Assembly (NCBI RefSeq): GCF_964656455.1
Contig: NC_135715.1
Span: 148,235,935 to 148,299,934, forward strand
Reading direction: 5' to 3'
DNA length: 64,000 nucleotides
Source of the DNA: Halichoerus grypus
Lineage: Eukaryota > Chordata > Mammalia > Carnivora > Phocidae
Shown here: piece by piece, positions 12,540-24,059 of the stretch
Position numbering within the stretch: position 1 is the stretch's first letter
Layout of the letters: every line of letters starts with the position of its first letter
Translations under genes and position numbers: made by a program
The notes under the pieces: generated by a model
Told to the model about the DNA's origin: nothing
Seen by the model: the letters and a program-made list of their open reading frames with translations, nothing else
Database searches by the model: none

Positions 12540-12552
12540 TGTATAAATATCT
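12540..12552 (-). other. TFPI: TFPI 5' UTR part of the first coding exon
   Basis: Thirteen untranslated bases (AGATATTTATACA) lie between the acceptor TATTTCAG and the start codon. Joined to exon 1, which ends TTTTACTC, they reproduce the human leader junction as I remember it except for one missing G, which removes the human upstream AUG. A second AG two bases downstream could serve as an alternative acceptor. Confidence 0.8.
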
Positions 12553-13874
12553 CTGAAATACAGAACCCAGATATATTTAATTAAGAGTTAATGTCAAATT
12601 ATCTGTAGACTAGCAGGAATCTTATGCACGCCTCCAAATGTAAATTTCTATGACACTTAATCTGTACTGTCTGCAAATTCTATGAGTCCTATTTAAAATA
12701 TGTGCATGTAGCATTTAATATTGTAGACACACATATGTTCAGTGCATATGTCTAATAATATTCAAGTATGCAGCTCATGTTTCAACCTTGAAAATACAAA
12801 TTAAAATGGCAACAATTGATCATCATGCCTAAGTATGTATTAAGATCCATTTTCATATGCAGTTCTATTTGCCACATCTTTCTCACAGCTCTTCTTCTTT
12901 CTCAGTCAGAATTAATATTTTAATATTTCTGGCATTTTTCTATTATTTCATTAATGCAACTTTCAATTCCTGATTTCTCTTTCCCATGGCTTCAGTCCTT
13001 CTCTTCAAAAAGAAAGACATTTTCCAAATTTTTGTCTTTGTTTCCTATAAAATATATTTGTTTGTATAACCAATTTCTTAACCAGATTTTCTATGAGATA
13101 GCAGACAGAACTGCTGAAAAAAGAAATCTTTAGCATTCTAGCAAGTCCTTTACCCCAATCTTCCACCCTCTATTTACGCAGGTATCTGATTCAAAAGAGT
13201 TTCATAGAAAAGTGACTTTAAGTGATAAACCAACATATTTACACTCTAAGGGAAACAGATTTCAGAAGGAGAGTGAGACTTCCTCTTTCAAAATGATTTA
13301 GAGTTCCACAGTAAAAAATAATGGAAAAACCACACTGAAATTTTTTTAAGGCTCTTTCTACTTTGGATTCAAGGGTGGGTGTTTATATAGCATAGGAAGA
13401 GAAAAAGAAGGAACATATGCACATGTTCAGCCACTGATGTTATAAGTCAGGAAGGAAAGAGAAATCTTATCAGTAAGGATTCACAAATGCAAGAACAGAT
13501 ATTCCATCTAAAATAATTTAGAGAATTCTCTGTTTACTCCTATAATGAATCATAACTGCCGTATACACCATTAAGGTATATGTAGTTTTATAATAAATAA
13601 TAAAGTAATGCCATTTTGCTTTAAGCTTCATTAAAATCACTAGTGAAATGTACAACCTATTTTTTCACAACACTTTGTAAATGTTAACATGTATTTGATT
13701 TTTCTGTCAGGAGCCGTGTTATATACCTCTGTGTCATATCATTAACTATTTGAATCCACAAGTATATTTGTATATATATGAATGCATATACATGTATATA
13801 TATATGTATATAATTTGGAAGAGTTGATCACCTAAACTTCTAGTCTTTATCTTATTTTTGAAAATGTAGTTTTT

Positions 13875-14071
13875 GGGGTGCCTGGGTGGTTCAGTCAGTT
13901 AAGTGTCTGCCTTTGGCTAGGGCCCTGATCCCAGGGTCCTGGGATCGAGCCGAGCGTTGGGCTCCCTGCTCAGCGGGGAGTCTGCTTCTCCCTCTCCCTC
14001 TGCCCCTCTCTCTGCTCCTGCTCTTTCTCTCTTTCAAATAAATAAATGAAATCTTTAAAAAAAAAAAAAAA
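13875..14071 (+). repeat. CAN-SINE, first of a tandem pair
   Basis: Head GGGGTGCCTGGGTGGTTCAG, CT-rich body, AATAAATAAATGAAATC tail and poly(A). The target sequence GAAAATGTAGTTTTT precedes it (13860-13874) and a copy follows (14072-14086), which is also the left flank of the next SINE. Confidence 0.96.
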
Positions 14072-14086
14072 GAAAATGTATTTTTC

Positions 14087-14280
14087 GGGGCTCCTGGGTG
14101 GCTCAGTCATTAAGAGTCTGCCTTCGGCTCAGGTCATGATCCCAGGGTCCTGGAATCCAGCCCCACATCAGGTCCCCTGCTCCGCGGGAAGCCTGCTTCC
14201 TCTCCCACTCCCCCCCACTTGTGTTCCCTCTCTCACTGTGTCTCTGTCTGTCAAATAAATAAATAAAATCTTTAAAAAAA
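14087..14280 (+). repeat. CAN-SINE, second of a tandem pair
   Basis: Complete element from GGGGCTCCTGGGTGGCTCAG to AAATAAATAAATAAAATC and poly(A). It is followed by a third copy of the target site (AAAATGTATTTTTC, about 14279-14292). Closer to the consensus than its neighbour. Confidence 0.96.
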
Positions 14281-15439
14281 AAATGTATTTTTCAAGGACT
14301 CTTCTATTTCCATTAGTTTCTTTGAGATATATGGCCCTGTGATATTTTGAGTGAAAAATATTGCTTATTTTTCTATCCCATCGTTTAGGGAACAGGCTGA
14401 AGTTGGGTGCCTAAAGACCTTGATGAGAATTTGGGCTGTAAACCCACCAAGTTACTTTCTTTAAAACTATTGGCCTACAGTGTTGCCTAATTTTAGTAGT
14501 TTTAGACTTTCCTTGGTTGCAAGGATCAGAAGCCAGCTCAGACAGTTTGCTTATTCATTCTAGAGAAGGTGGAACAAGCTAGGATCAGAAAGGGAGGTTT
14601 GTGGTTGGATCTGAGAGTCGGGGAGCTGAATGCCGTTAGAAGTCTCTCATAGCTATTGCACTGCTTAACAAGTGTTACTCTCCTTCAGTGCAGCCCAGCT
14701 TTCTCTACGTAGGAGGATGCGTAGCACTGATATTTCCAGGGTTTTAAAGCTTAAAAGATCCTTCCATCAAAACAGTATGACTGCTTCTCTTTATGACTAG
14801 TGTCAAATAGCTTGAGAATAGCACTGATGGTTTCAATTTGTAGGAAATGCCCCCTTCACTTTTGGACGAATACATTTGAGGTGAAAAGCTGTTAGGAGAC
14901 TAGCATAGATTTGGAGTAGCTGAAATGGACTTTCTTAGGGTTGGGGAATGGGATAATGTGGTAACATTGCAAATCTCTACGTAAGTATACGGTTTTAGGA
15001 TGGAGTGGACAAGTGTGGCTCCCAGGAGGAGTGGATTGTTGCTCCCAGAAAAAGGAAGGGTGTCGGGCAGATAAAACGAAGAGTCATGCACTGAGCAACC
15101 CAGAGCTAACTAATGGCTGATCCAGAACTTGAATTCAAGTTAGAATAACCTCCCAGAGTGAAAGATTGATTCCGGCACATCACTGAAAAAACAGTACAAC
15201 TTCTTATGATACTAATAAAACTGTAATCTGTAGAGATCAAATTAGAGTGAACTGACTTAATTACAGATCATTGTAATTAGTTTCCTTTTTAAAATTTCCA
15301 ACTGCATCACTGAGTTACATTGCAAAATGGCAAACAAGACAGCAAATCCAAACTGAAGCTACGCATTGGTTAACTCATTCTGCCTTTCTGCACTCTATTT
15401 CTTGAATAGCTGACCCCATTAAAAATATCTACTACCCTA

Positions 15440-15940
15440 CCTAGTATCATATAGAAAAATTGATTCAAAGAAATTCAAAGATCTGAATGTGAAAGATAAA
15501 ACATTAAATCTTGTAAAAGAAACATAGGAGAATATGTTCATGATGAGGTTGGCAAAGGTTTCTGAATCAGGATACAGACAGCACCAATTATAAAGTAAAA
15601 TACTGTTAATTTGATTTCATTAAAATCAACTCCTGCTCATCAAGATAAGCACCATTAAGACACTGAAAAGGCAAGTTGTGAGAAAGTGTTTGAAACTCAT
15701 GTATCTGAAGATTATACATTAAAAATGTATGAGGAATTACAAATAAATATCCAACTAAAATGGGTTAAAGATTGACTGGGCACTTCTCGGAAGATTATAG
15801 GCAAATGGCAAATAAGCATATTTAAAAGATAGTCAACATAATTAGTCATCATAAAAATTAAAATTAACACCATTGTGAGATAGTATGACAAAATTTAATA
15901 AAAACTGACAATATAAAGTGTTGATGACTTGAACCTTCAC
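15440..15940 (+). repeat. L1 fragment (ORF2 C-terminal region)
   Basis: Diverged L1 ORF2-like text is visible, such as GGCAAATGGCAAATAAGCAT, GATAGTCAACATAATTAGTC and CACCATTGTGAGATAGTATG. It is broken by many stops. Confidence 0.7.
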
Positions 15941-15944
15941 CATT

Positions 15945-16180
15945 GTTGGGATTATGCTATCTGAATTATTTGTGTTCCCCAAATTCTTATATAGAATCCT
16001 AACTCCCAAATGTGATGGTATTAGGAGGTAGGGTCTTTCAGAGATGATTAGGTCTTAGGGTATAAGATTCATGTTCTTATAAAAGAGACCCCACAAAGAT
16101 CCCTCATCCATTCCACTGTGTGAGGACTCAGCGAGAAGGTACGAGCTATGAACCAGGAAGAAGGCCCTCACTCTTGCTAA
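15945..16180 (+). repeat. MaLR-type LTR fragment
   Basis: Recognisable MST/MLT-like blocks: AACTCCCAAATGTGATGGTA, TTAGGAGGTAGGGTCTTTCA, TTATAAAAGAGACCCCA, TGTGAGGACTCAGCGAGAAG. The 3' part is missing. Subfamily not determined. Confidence 0.65.
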
Positions 16181-16552
16181 TCCCTTTTAATTTCTAATCA
16201 ATATCAGAATTTATTTAAGCAAGAATATATTATATAAATGTGTTGTGTCAGTGACTAGTTGTGTGTAATAATATGTTAGACAGTAAGAGAGATTAAGAAA
16301 TCTAGAGGAAGCCTTGACCCTTAGGAATTTACATGTAACCAACTGAGTTAAATAAAAATGCAATGTTAAATGCCTAGATAAATTGTCAGGGTATATTTGC
16401 ATACACCAGGCACATAGTAGTGGAAAATAAACATATGTTAAATTATTTAACTTGGATAAAAATAGAATTTATATTTTGGGACAACAAACTAAAAATCCTA
16501 AACTTAGCTCTGCCAGCAACCTGTTAAGTAACCTTTGGAAATTTATATTTTT

Positions 16553-16719
16553 ATTTTTTTTAAGATTTTATTTATTTATTTCACAGAGAGTGAGAGAGCA
16601 CAAGCAGGGGGAGCAGCAGAGGGGAAGGAGAAGCAGGCTCCCTGCTTGATCCCAGGACCCTGAGATCATGACCTGAGCCAAACGCAGACACTTAACCAAC
16701 TGAGCCTCCCAGGCATCCC
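16553..16719 (-). repeat. CAN-SINE
   Basis: The reverse-oriented element starts with poly(T)/AAGATTTTATTTATTTATTT and ends in the tRNA-like head complement (GAGCCTCCCAGGCATCCC). A short TATATTTTTA duplication flanks it. It has an internal deletion in the central region. Confidence 0.93.
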
Positions 16720-18059
16720 TATATTTTTAAACCAATTTATAAAACACATGACTTTGACTACATTGTCATTAAGTTCCATTCTAGTTCTAAAAATTTATGC
16801 ATTTTATTTAACACATTTTATATACTCCACAGAATAATTTACAGTTATGTTGTTTAACTTACATTTTCCATTCACTTTAATGCTAAGCTGCAGTGTTAAT
16901 TTTATCCTTTAGGTCAAGATGTGTTCTCAGAATATAAGTTCAGCAAGATGTTATTAGCTGCTACATTAAAAAAAAAGAGTTCATAGGCTAATATATATTT
17001 ATGTCTGAATTAAAAACCTTATATATAAAAAAAAACCTTATATAGGTTTCTCAACTGTAGGACGTTTATAGGATCCTTATTATGGTAATGTGCAATTGTA
17101 CCTTCTATGGGAGAATAGAGTAAATGCATTTCCAAACGTATATGACAAGGGGCTATTTTCCCATAAAATATTTTTTGGAAAATACCTTGACAAATAATGT
17201 TACATTTAAGGAGAAGTCAGTAGATATTCTGAACTAGAAAAATATTAAAAATGTGATCTGTGCTTTAATAAAATCCAGCATGTATGGCAAGATGTCAAGA
17301 GGGCAAAAATTTAAGTGGAATTGGCAGCTAGAATGTTGCAGAGGATCAGACTGAAATTAGGAGCAGGGAACAATCAGTGGAACTACAGAGAAAAGGGCAG
17401 GTTTGAGAGACTTTTTGAGTTAAGTATTGATAAAATTGAGTAATTGAGTAAATACAGGATATAAAGAACAGAGAATTCAAGTATAGCCTGAGTGAATTAC
17501 TGTGTTAGTCACACAATAGGTAATTTATAGTTAGGTAAATTAATATAAGTATTGATTGGTGTGCATATTAGGGAGGAATTCAGTCTGGACAGATTGTATT
17601 TGAGGTTATGTTTTCTAAGTGGACCTGTATAAAGGCAGTTAAAGATGTAAGACAAGAGCTGGGAAATGTTTTGCTATATCATCATCATCATTGTGAGGCA
17701 GGGTCATTTCACCAAGGGAAAGGATGCCAATAAATCATTTCCATCTCCCCCTTCAACTTTATTTCCTATCATCTTTCCTGTAATCATTTGGCTTTATGGA
17801 CACTGCCTACTAATCCCCTGGCTTCAATGAAACTGCTAATTCTTGAACAAACCATACTCATTCTAGGTGTGGTACTTTGAAACTACTATTTCTTGTCATG
17901 GGAATACTCTTCTACAAGATAATGGAATAACAGACTCCTTCTTTTAGTTAGGACCCTGTCCAGAAAGCCTCTCCTCCGAAAGATTTTCTTGGAGCACCAT
18001 ATTTAAAAAGTAACCACCACCAGTTCCTCATCATTTTCTATACCAATAACCTGGCTTTT

Positions 18060-18840
18060 CTTTTTTAAGGTTCTTTGCCTTTTCATTACTGAATTGTAGA
18101 AGTTCTTTATCTATTATGGGTATAAATTCCTTGCCAAATATATACATAATAAATACTTTATCTTGTTTTATTGTTTATCTCTTTTTTTTCATATAAGTGT
18201 CTTGATAAGCACAAGTTTTTATTTCTAGTAAATTTGATTCTTAAAAGCAATTCAATAGTTCAGTAGCTATCAGTATATCTACAAGTTGTACAAACATTGC
18301 CCCCATCACTTTTAGAATATTTTCATTATCCTATAAGGAAACTCCCCACCCTTTAGCCATCACCTCCTTGCTTCCCAATCTCCCCATTCCACATCCCAAG
18401 GTAACCATTAATCTAATTTCTGTCTCCATATATCACCTAATTCTAGACAGTTCATATAAATGAAATAATCCACTATATGTCCTTTTGTGTCTAGTTTCTT
18501 TCATTTAGCATAGTGTTTTCAAGGTTCATCCATGCTATAGCATGTATCAGTACATCATTTCTTTTTATTGCTGAAAATATCCTATTGTATAGAGATGCCA
18601 TAATTTATCCATTTATTAGTTAATGAGCATTTGTGTTTTTCCCACTTTTTGGGTATTATGAATAATGTTATGAACATGTGTGCACAAGTTTTTGTGCAGA
18701 CATATGTTTTCATTTCTCTTGGGTATATAACTAAGAGTGAAATTATTGTATCATATAGTAATTCTGCTTAATCTTTTAAGGAACTGCCAGATTGTTTTTC
18801 AAAGCAGCTGTACCATTTCACATTCCTACTAGTAATGTTT
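18060..18840 (-). repeat. L1 fragment (3' region, antisense)
   Basis: Long run of classic old-L1 antisense sequence, including TTTCATTTAGCATAGTGTTT, TCCATGCTATAGCATGTATC, TTCTCTTGGGTATATAACTA and GGAACTGCCAGATTGTTTTT. No coding capacity. Confidence 0.8.
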
Positions 18841-19160
18841 TGCTTTGTTTTCTGAATAGCACTTAGCACCGTTTACATATTTATTTTTGTACATGTTCAC
18901 TGTCTCCATCACTAAAGCATTTTCCATTCTTAGCATAGACACTTTATATTACATTCACAGTTCTATGTTTAGTACCCGAAATAATGACTAAGTAATACTT
19001 GGTGAATAAATGAATTAATTAAGATATATTTTGTGAGCTAAAATTAGGTTACAGTATGGATCTTTGGATATATCCATGTAGTTTTATTTATTTCTGCCAA
19101 TCCCACCAAAAAATAAAGAGATTAGAAGCAAATGTGATGGAGTGGTCATCCATCCATATT

Positions 19161-19350
19161 TTTGTTTTTAATTTATCTATTTGACAGAGAGAGAGATAGC
19201 AAGAGCAGGAACACAAGCAGGGGGAGTGGGAGAGAGAGAAGCAGGCTTCCCACCAAGCAGGGAGCCCGATGCGGGGCTCGATCCCAGGACCCTGGGATCA
19301 TGACCTGAGCCAAAGGCAGACACTTAACCACTGAGCCACCCAGGCGCCCC
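19161..19350 (-). repeat. CAN-SINE
   Basis: Minus-oriented, ending CACTGAGCCACCCAGGCGCC at 19350. CCATATTT(T/C) target duplications flank it. Confidence 0.95.
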
Positions 19351-19789
19351 CATATTTCTTTTTCTAATGGTATTTTTTATATTGTTTTCTGGAAGTATGA
19401 AATATTCCAATTGAAAAATTTGTAAAAGAAAAGGTAAATAGAGTGGATTTTGTGTTTATAAAATTTTGCTTAAGTGGTAGGTATTTTCCAAATCAAAAGA
19501 GGAACAAGAGCGATTGCTAAAATCCAATCAATGGTATAGATGGTAGTATGTAGGAGAGATGCCAAAAGGTATATTTAGAAAAGAGGTAATTAGGTGAAAG
19601 AAATGTATTATTTGTTATTTCACTATTTATTTATATTAATATTCTTTAGAGAGTATGTGAAAGAAAGGGAAGTGGTCTGTATGAATCTAGGAAGTGAGGA
19701 GCCAGAAATGGAAAGGAAAGGGGAAGAACCTTGAGATTTTCACTTATTGACGATATAAGCTTATCTATGAACTTCATATCAACTATAAT

Positions 19790-19950
19790 CCTCTGAAAAA
19801 TCTTATCCTATATGAAATATTATACCCATCTTTAGAAAACTGAGGCTCAGAAAAAGGGTATAACTTTTCCAAATAGAATGAGACAGAGCTAAGTTTGCAC
19901 CCATATCTCTGTAACTCCAGAGCTCATGGTCATATCACCATACCAAGCTG
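19790..19950 (+). repeat. MIR-like fragment
   Basis: The block AAAACTGAGGCTCAGAAAAA followed by an ATTTGCACCC-like region is typical of MIR elements. Short and diverged. Confidence 0.5.
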
Positions 19951-20129
19951 CCTTTCCAAAAACTGGTCAATCAGTCTTCAGCGATGTCTACAAAGCACCC
20001 TGCCTACAAGGTTACTCTGGTTTGCTTGGCAAGTATATCACTGTAGTAGAGATGGCTATATTCCTTATGGAAACCAAGATCCATCCAATCAATCTAAGTA
20101 ATGTCCCATGCTGTAATCCCAAGTAATAT

Positions 20130-20240
20130 CTTTCCTTCTTCCCTTCCTCCTTTTTTTCTCTTTCTCTTCTGTTTTTCCTTCCTTCCTTCCTTGTTCCTTC
20201 TACCCTCCGCTGCCACCCCCTTCCTTCTTTTCTGTTTTTT
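20130..20240 (+). repeat. polypyrimidine tract with CCTT repeats
   Basis: About 110 nt almost free of purines on the plus strand, including four to five TTCC units near 20176-20192. Low-complexity sequence. Confidence 0.9.
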
Positions 20241-20287
20241 AGGTTTGTTTAGTGGTTAACAGAAGGAGTCTGGAGTGAAACTGTGTT

Positions 20288-20652
20288 ACAGGCTCAGTTG
20301 TGTCCCCCTACAAATTCATATGTTGAAGTCTTAACCCCCAGTACTTCAGACTGTGCCATATTTGCAGAAAAGGTCTTTAAAGAGGTAGTTGAGGACAAAC
20401 TAGGTTGAGATGGGCCCTAATCCAATATGACTGGTGTCCTCATAAAAAAAAGAGGAGAAATTATGATACGGATACATACAAAGACTTACTACCTATAAGC
20501 CCAGAAGAGAAACCTCGAAGGAAATCAGTCTTTGTTGACACCTTGATCTCCAACTTCTAGGTTTCATAGCTGTGAGGAAATAAATTTTTATTGTTTAAGC
20601 TACCCAGTCAGTAGCACATTGTTATGGTAGCCCTGGCAATCTGGTACAGACT
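20288..20652 (+). repeat. MaLR-type LTR (MLT1-like)
   Basis: Blocks include CAGTTGTGTCCCCCTACAAA, TTCATATGTTGAAGTC, ACTGGTGTCCTCATAAAA, TAGCTGTGAGGAAATAAATT and TTGTTATGGTAGCCCTGGCA. It is nearly full length but diverged. Confidence 0.75.
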
Positions 20653-21085
20653 GTAAAACTTCAAATACCACTTCAGTAACTGACCAATTATCTGAATTTG
20701 ATAGTACATTTATCCCCTCTTTGCCTCTGTTTACTCATCTATAAAATGGGTATTTTACCAGAACCTATCTCATTGGGTGTGAGGATTTTTTTTTTTTTAA
20801 AGATTTTATTTATTCATTTAATTGACACAGAGAGAGAGAGAGAGACAGCGAGAGAGGGAACACAAGCAGGGGGAGTGGGAGAGGGAGAAGCAGGCTTCCC
20901 ACTGAGCAGGGAGCCCGATGTGGGGCTCGATCCCAGGACCCTGGGATCATGACCTGAGCCGAAGGCAGTCGCCTAACCAACTGAGCCACCCAGGCGCCCC
21001 GGGTGTGAGGATTAAAGGGAATTAGATTAGATTACATTGTAAAGGAATTAGAATGGTGACTAGTTCAGTAAATTGTAGCTATTAC
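20653..21085 (-). repeat. MIR fragment split by a SINE
   Basis: CTTTGCCTCTGTTTACTCAT, ATAAAATGGGTATTTTACC and the GTGTGAGGATTAAAGGG block read as MIR on the minus strand, interrupted at 20788-21000 by a CAN-SINE. Confidence 0.6.
20788..21000 (-). repeat. CAN-SINE inserted in a MIR
   Basis: Full-length, near consensus, with a perfect 13-bp target-site duplication GGGTGTGAGGATT at 20775-20787 and 21001-21013. The element splits an older MIR fragment. Confidence 0.97.
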
Positions 21086-21623
21086 AATTTATATCTGTAA
21101 TTCTTGACAACGTGTTGGGTACACTGTAAAAATGGCAGCTCAATATGCATGGAGTTTATCCTTTCTTGAGAATATTATCTCAGACTCTTTGAAGGGCTAA
21201 AAAATAACTGAAAATATAGCACTGATTTGGGAAGAGTTTAGGGACAAACTGAGAGACATTTTTGTTCTAATTTGGTTAGGTATGGAAGCCAAGAATTGCT
21301 GGGCTACAAGTTATAAAGTAAGCAGTATAGATCTTAAGGTAAAGTGAATATTCTTCTAAGGATCACAGTCAGTTGGAGCTAGAAATATGTTGGCAATCTG
21401 GCTTGGTGACTGAAAGAGAACTCAAAGGCAATGGCAATGGATACTGACAAGGATGGGAACTTATAGCAAGATTTAAAGAGCAAAAAACTCACAAAGAATG
21501 GAAGAGACCAATAGTAGGCTGGAATTACAGCATTAGATTTCTAATACCTCATTTTGGGAAAGGCCTAAAACAACATGTGGACAGTCACTGATCTATCATT
21601 AATAACTCCTGTTATTTTGTCAT

Positions 21624-21798
21624 TTTTTTAAAGATTTATTTATTTGAGAGAGAGAGAGAGAGCCCACAAAGGGAGAGGCAGAGGGAGAAGCGGACTCCCC
21701 CAAGTGGGCAGCCCGATGCGGGGCTCGATCCCAGGACCCCAGGATCATGACCCAAGCCAAAGGCAGATGCTTAACTGACTGAGCCACCCAGATGCCCC
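21624..21798 (-). repeat. CAN-SINE
   Basis: Minus-oriented, with 12-bp target duplications TTATTTTGTCAT / TTATTTTATCAT at 21612 and 21799. Confidence 0.95.
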
Positions 21799-23039
21799 TT
21801 ATTTTATCATCTTTAAATTAATCTGGAAAAATTACGTATTATGTTTACTTATATATCATCAGCATGGTGCTTAGGAAATTAAACTTCCTAGTTCAAATTT
21901 TCTTTTTCACATATTGTTGAACTTCTTTTTTGAAGTTTTACTATTAATTTCTGAGATCAATGCATACTTTGCTATGTCTAAAAGAAAGAAATTTCATTTT
22001 GGCTGCTTCTTTGTGGTGTACCAGTGAAAGACAGGAGAGACAAAACGTGACAACCAGAAAAGAGAAAAAAATAGCTTGAAGAATAATTCCAATTTTCTGC
22101 TCAGCAGTGCCTAATGTTGTTATCCTCCTAGTGTTTATTACTGCCATCCACTCAATTTGGCTGATCCCTGGGGGAGCTACCCTTCTGCCCACTAAAATCT
22201 TGAAGCCTGTTTTTATCTTTAACCTATGTGCTTCCTTGGCTGTTTCTCATTTTAGGTGAGTTTGTTGCACACTAACACTAAGGATAATGAATGAAGAAAG
22301 AAAAAAATTAGGATAAAACTTACGGTGGGAAAGAGGAAAGATAAAAACCCTATAGGGATTCTAATAATTTTCTCTTTTCTCTTTATGTTTTGAAGTTCAT
22401 TTTTTATAAGTAGTATTTCCAACGGAAAATTTCCAAATATTCATAATGACTAGGGTCCGGAAATGGATTTTTGTTAAAAATTATTGTTAATAGGCTTCCA
22501 ACTCTTATTCCTGAATGCAGAGTTTCTGAACTTGTATCATCTCAGTGAGAAGTTTGAGAGCCAGACTTTTCTCAGGAAAAGAGTATTTTTTGAATAAATA
22601 CATTGTGGGAATTCAAATGTTTGGGCAGTTTCCCAAGAGAGGTCTAAGGCTGTGTAACTGCACATTTGTCACATACCAAATTCTAACAAGTCAGTCAGAG
22701 CCTTCTTTAACTCTTTATTAATTTCCCTCCAGGTCCCACATTCTTGGGACACTGAGTCATCATTATAAGCATTATGTTGGCATTAGGATTATTTACCTAT
22801 GAAATAAGATTAAAATAAAGATAAAATGTCATGAGGTTCTAACTATATGGAATATATACCACATTTATTTTAAGAAATGATATTAGAAGTACAAAGATAT
22901 ATCATTATAAAACATTATTTTTTGTAATGTTTTATCATTTTTTGAAGTGGTTTCTTATCTATTAGGTTTCTGTATCTTGACAATAATGCTGTACAGCCAA
23001 TGGGACAGATGTACTGGATTTATGTTAGAGATACGTGAT

Positions 23040-23125
23040 TTATTTTCCAACATCATATGCCTAGATGGCTAGTAAGTGACAGAGGCAGGGCTTGATCCTG
23101 GACTTTCCCAAAGCTTCCTTAAAAT
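23040..23125 (+). repeat. MIR-like fragment
   Basis: ATGGCTAGTAAGTGACAGAG followed by GCAGGGCTTGATCCTGGACT matches the 3' part of MIR in outline. Confidence 0.5.
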
Positions 23126-23474
23126 AAGCAAGACTTATGGGATAGACACTAAATCCAATTCAGGAAAATATAATTCAATATATTGATTACTTATATCTGT
23201 CTGTATTTGTCTTTGAAATATTATCTTTATTGTGAATCAGAGACTATGAGTAGGCAATATCACCAAAGGAACTGCAGGATAAAAATCAGTTTCTCTGATT
23301 TGCTAATCCTATAAGTACAATTCATTAACCAAAATAAGTTTTTGCTGTGGTCATTATTATAATTTTTGATTTAGTGAGTTGCGTAAATGTTTTCTATTCC
23401 TGGTTTAAACTCTATACTTCATTAGTGATTATATTTATTACTATATAAATATTTCTACATCATTCTATCCATAT

Positions 23475-23604
23475 ATATGGGAAGTTTGTTTTTGACCCAA
23501 GCCTTAGCTTTTGACCCAAGCTCATTCTTGAAGGGCATATGGGAAGTTGGTTTTTGACCCAAGCCTTAGCTTTTGACCCAGGCACATTCTTGAAGGACAT
23601 AGGT
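23475..23604 (+). repeat. two-copy tandem repeat, 62-bp unit
   Basis: Two direct copies start with ATATGGGAAGTT at 23475 and 23537. Each has the core TTTTTGACCCAAGCCTTAGC and ends near GAAGG(G/A)CATA. They differ at only a few positions. Inside each unit TTTTGACCCA is itself repeated. Confidence 0.9.
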
Positions 23605-23848
23605 CAAAGCCTTAAAAAACCTGGGGCGGGGAGAGATCTATCCCTTACACTTGAGAAGAGGACACAGAAGTTCACCCAGCAGTCAAAGACTGAATGAATA
23701 GAACAAGTCTACACAAAGGAACATCTAAAAAAGGTGCCTGAAAATCTATAAAGTATCAAATTTTCTTTTTTCCCCAAACTTTAGAGGAAATAGAAGCCAC
23801 ATCTATAAACATAAAAAAAAAAAATCTTGACCAAAGACCAAATTTGAA

Positions 23849-24059
23849 GGAGCACGTGGGTGGTTAAGTCAGTTGAGCTTCTGACTCTTGGTTTTGGCTC
23901 AGGTCATGAACTCAGGGTCCTGGGATCAAGCCTCATGTCAGGATCTACCACTCAGCAAGGAATCCACTTGTCCTTCTTTCTCTATCCCTCTGCCCCTCCC
24001 CTCTCTCTCTCTCTCTCAAATAAATAAATAAAATCTTTAAAAAGAGAGAGAGAGAGAGG
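23849..24059 (+). repeat. CAN-SINE, diverged
   Basis: Plus-oriented element with a degraded head (GGAGCACGTGGGTGGTTAAG). It ends in (CT)n, AAATAAATAAATAAAATC, then a (GA)n run replacing a pure poly(A). Confidence 0.9.
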
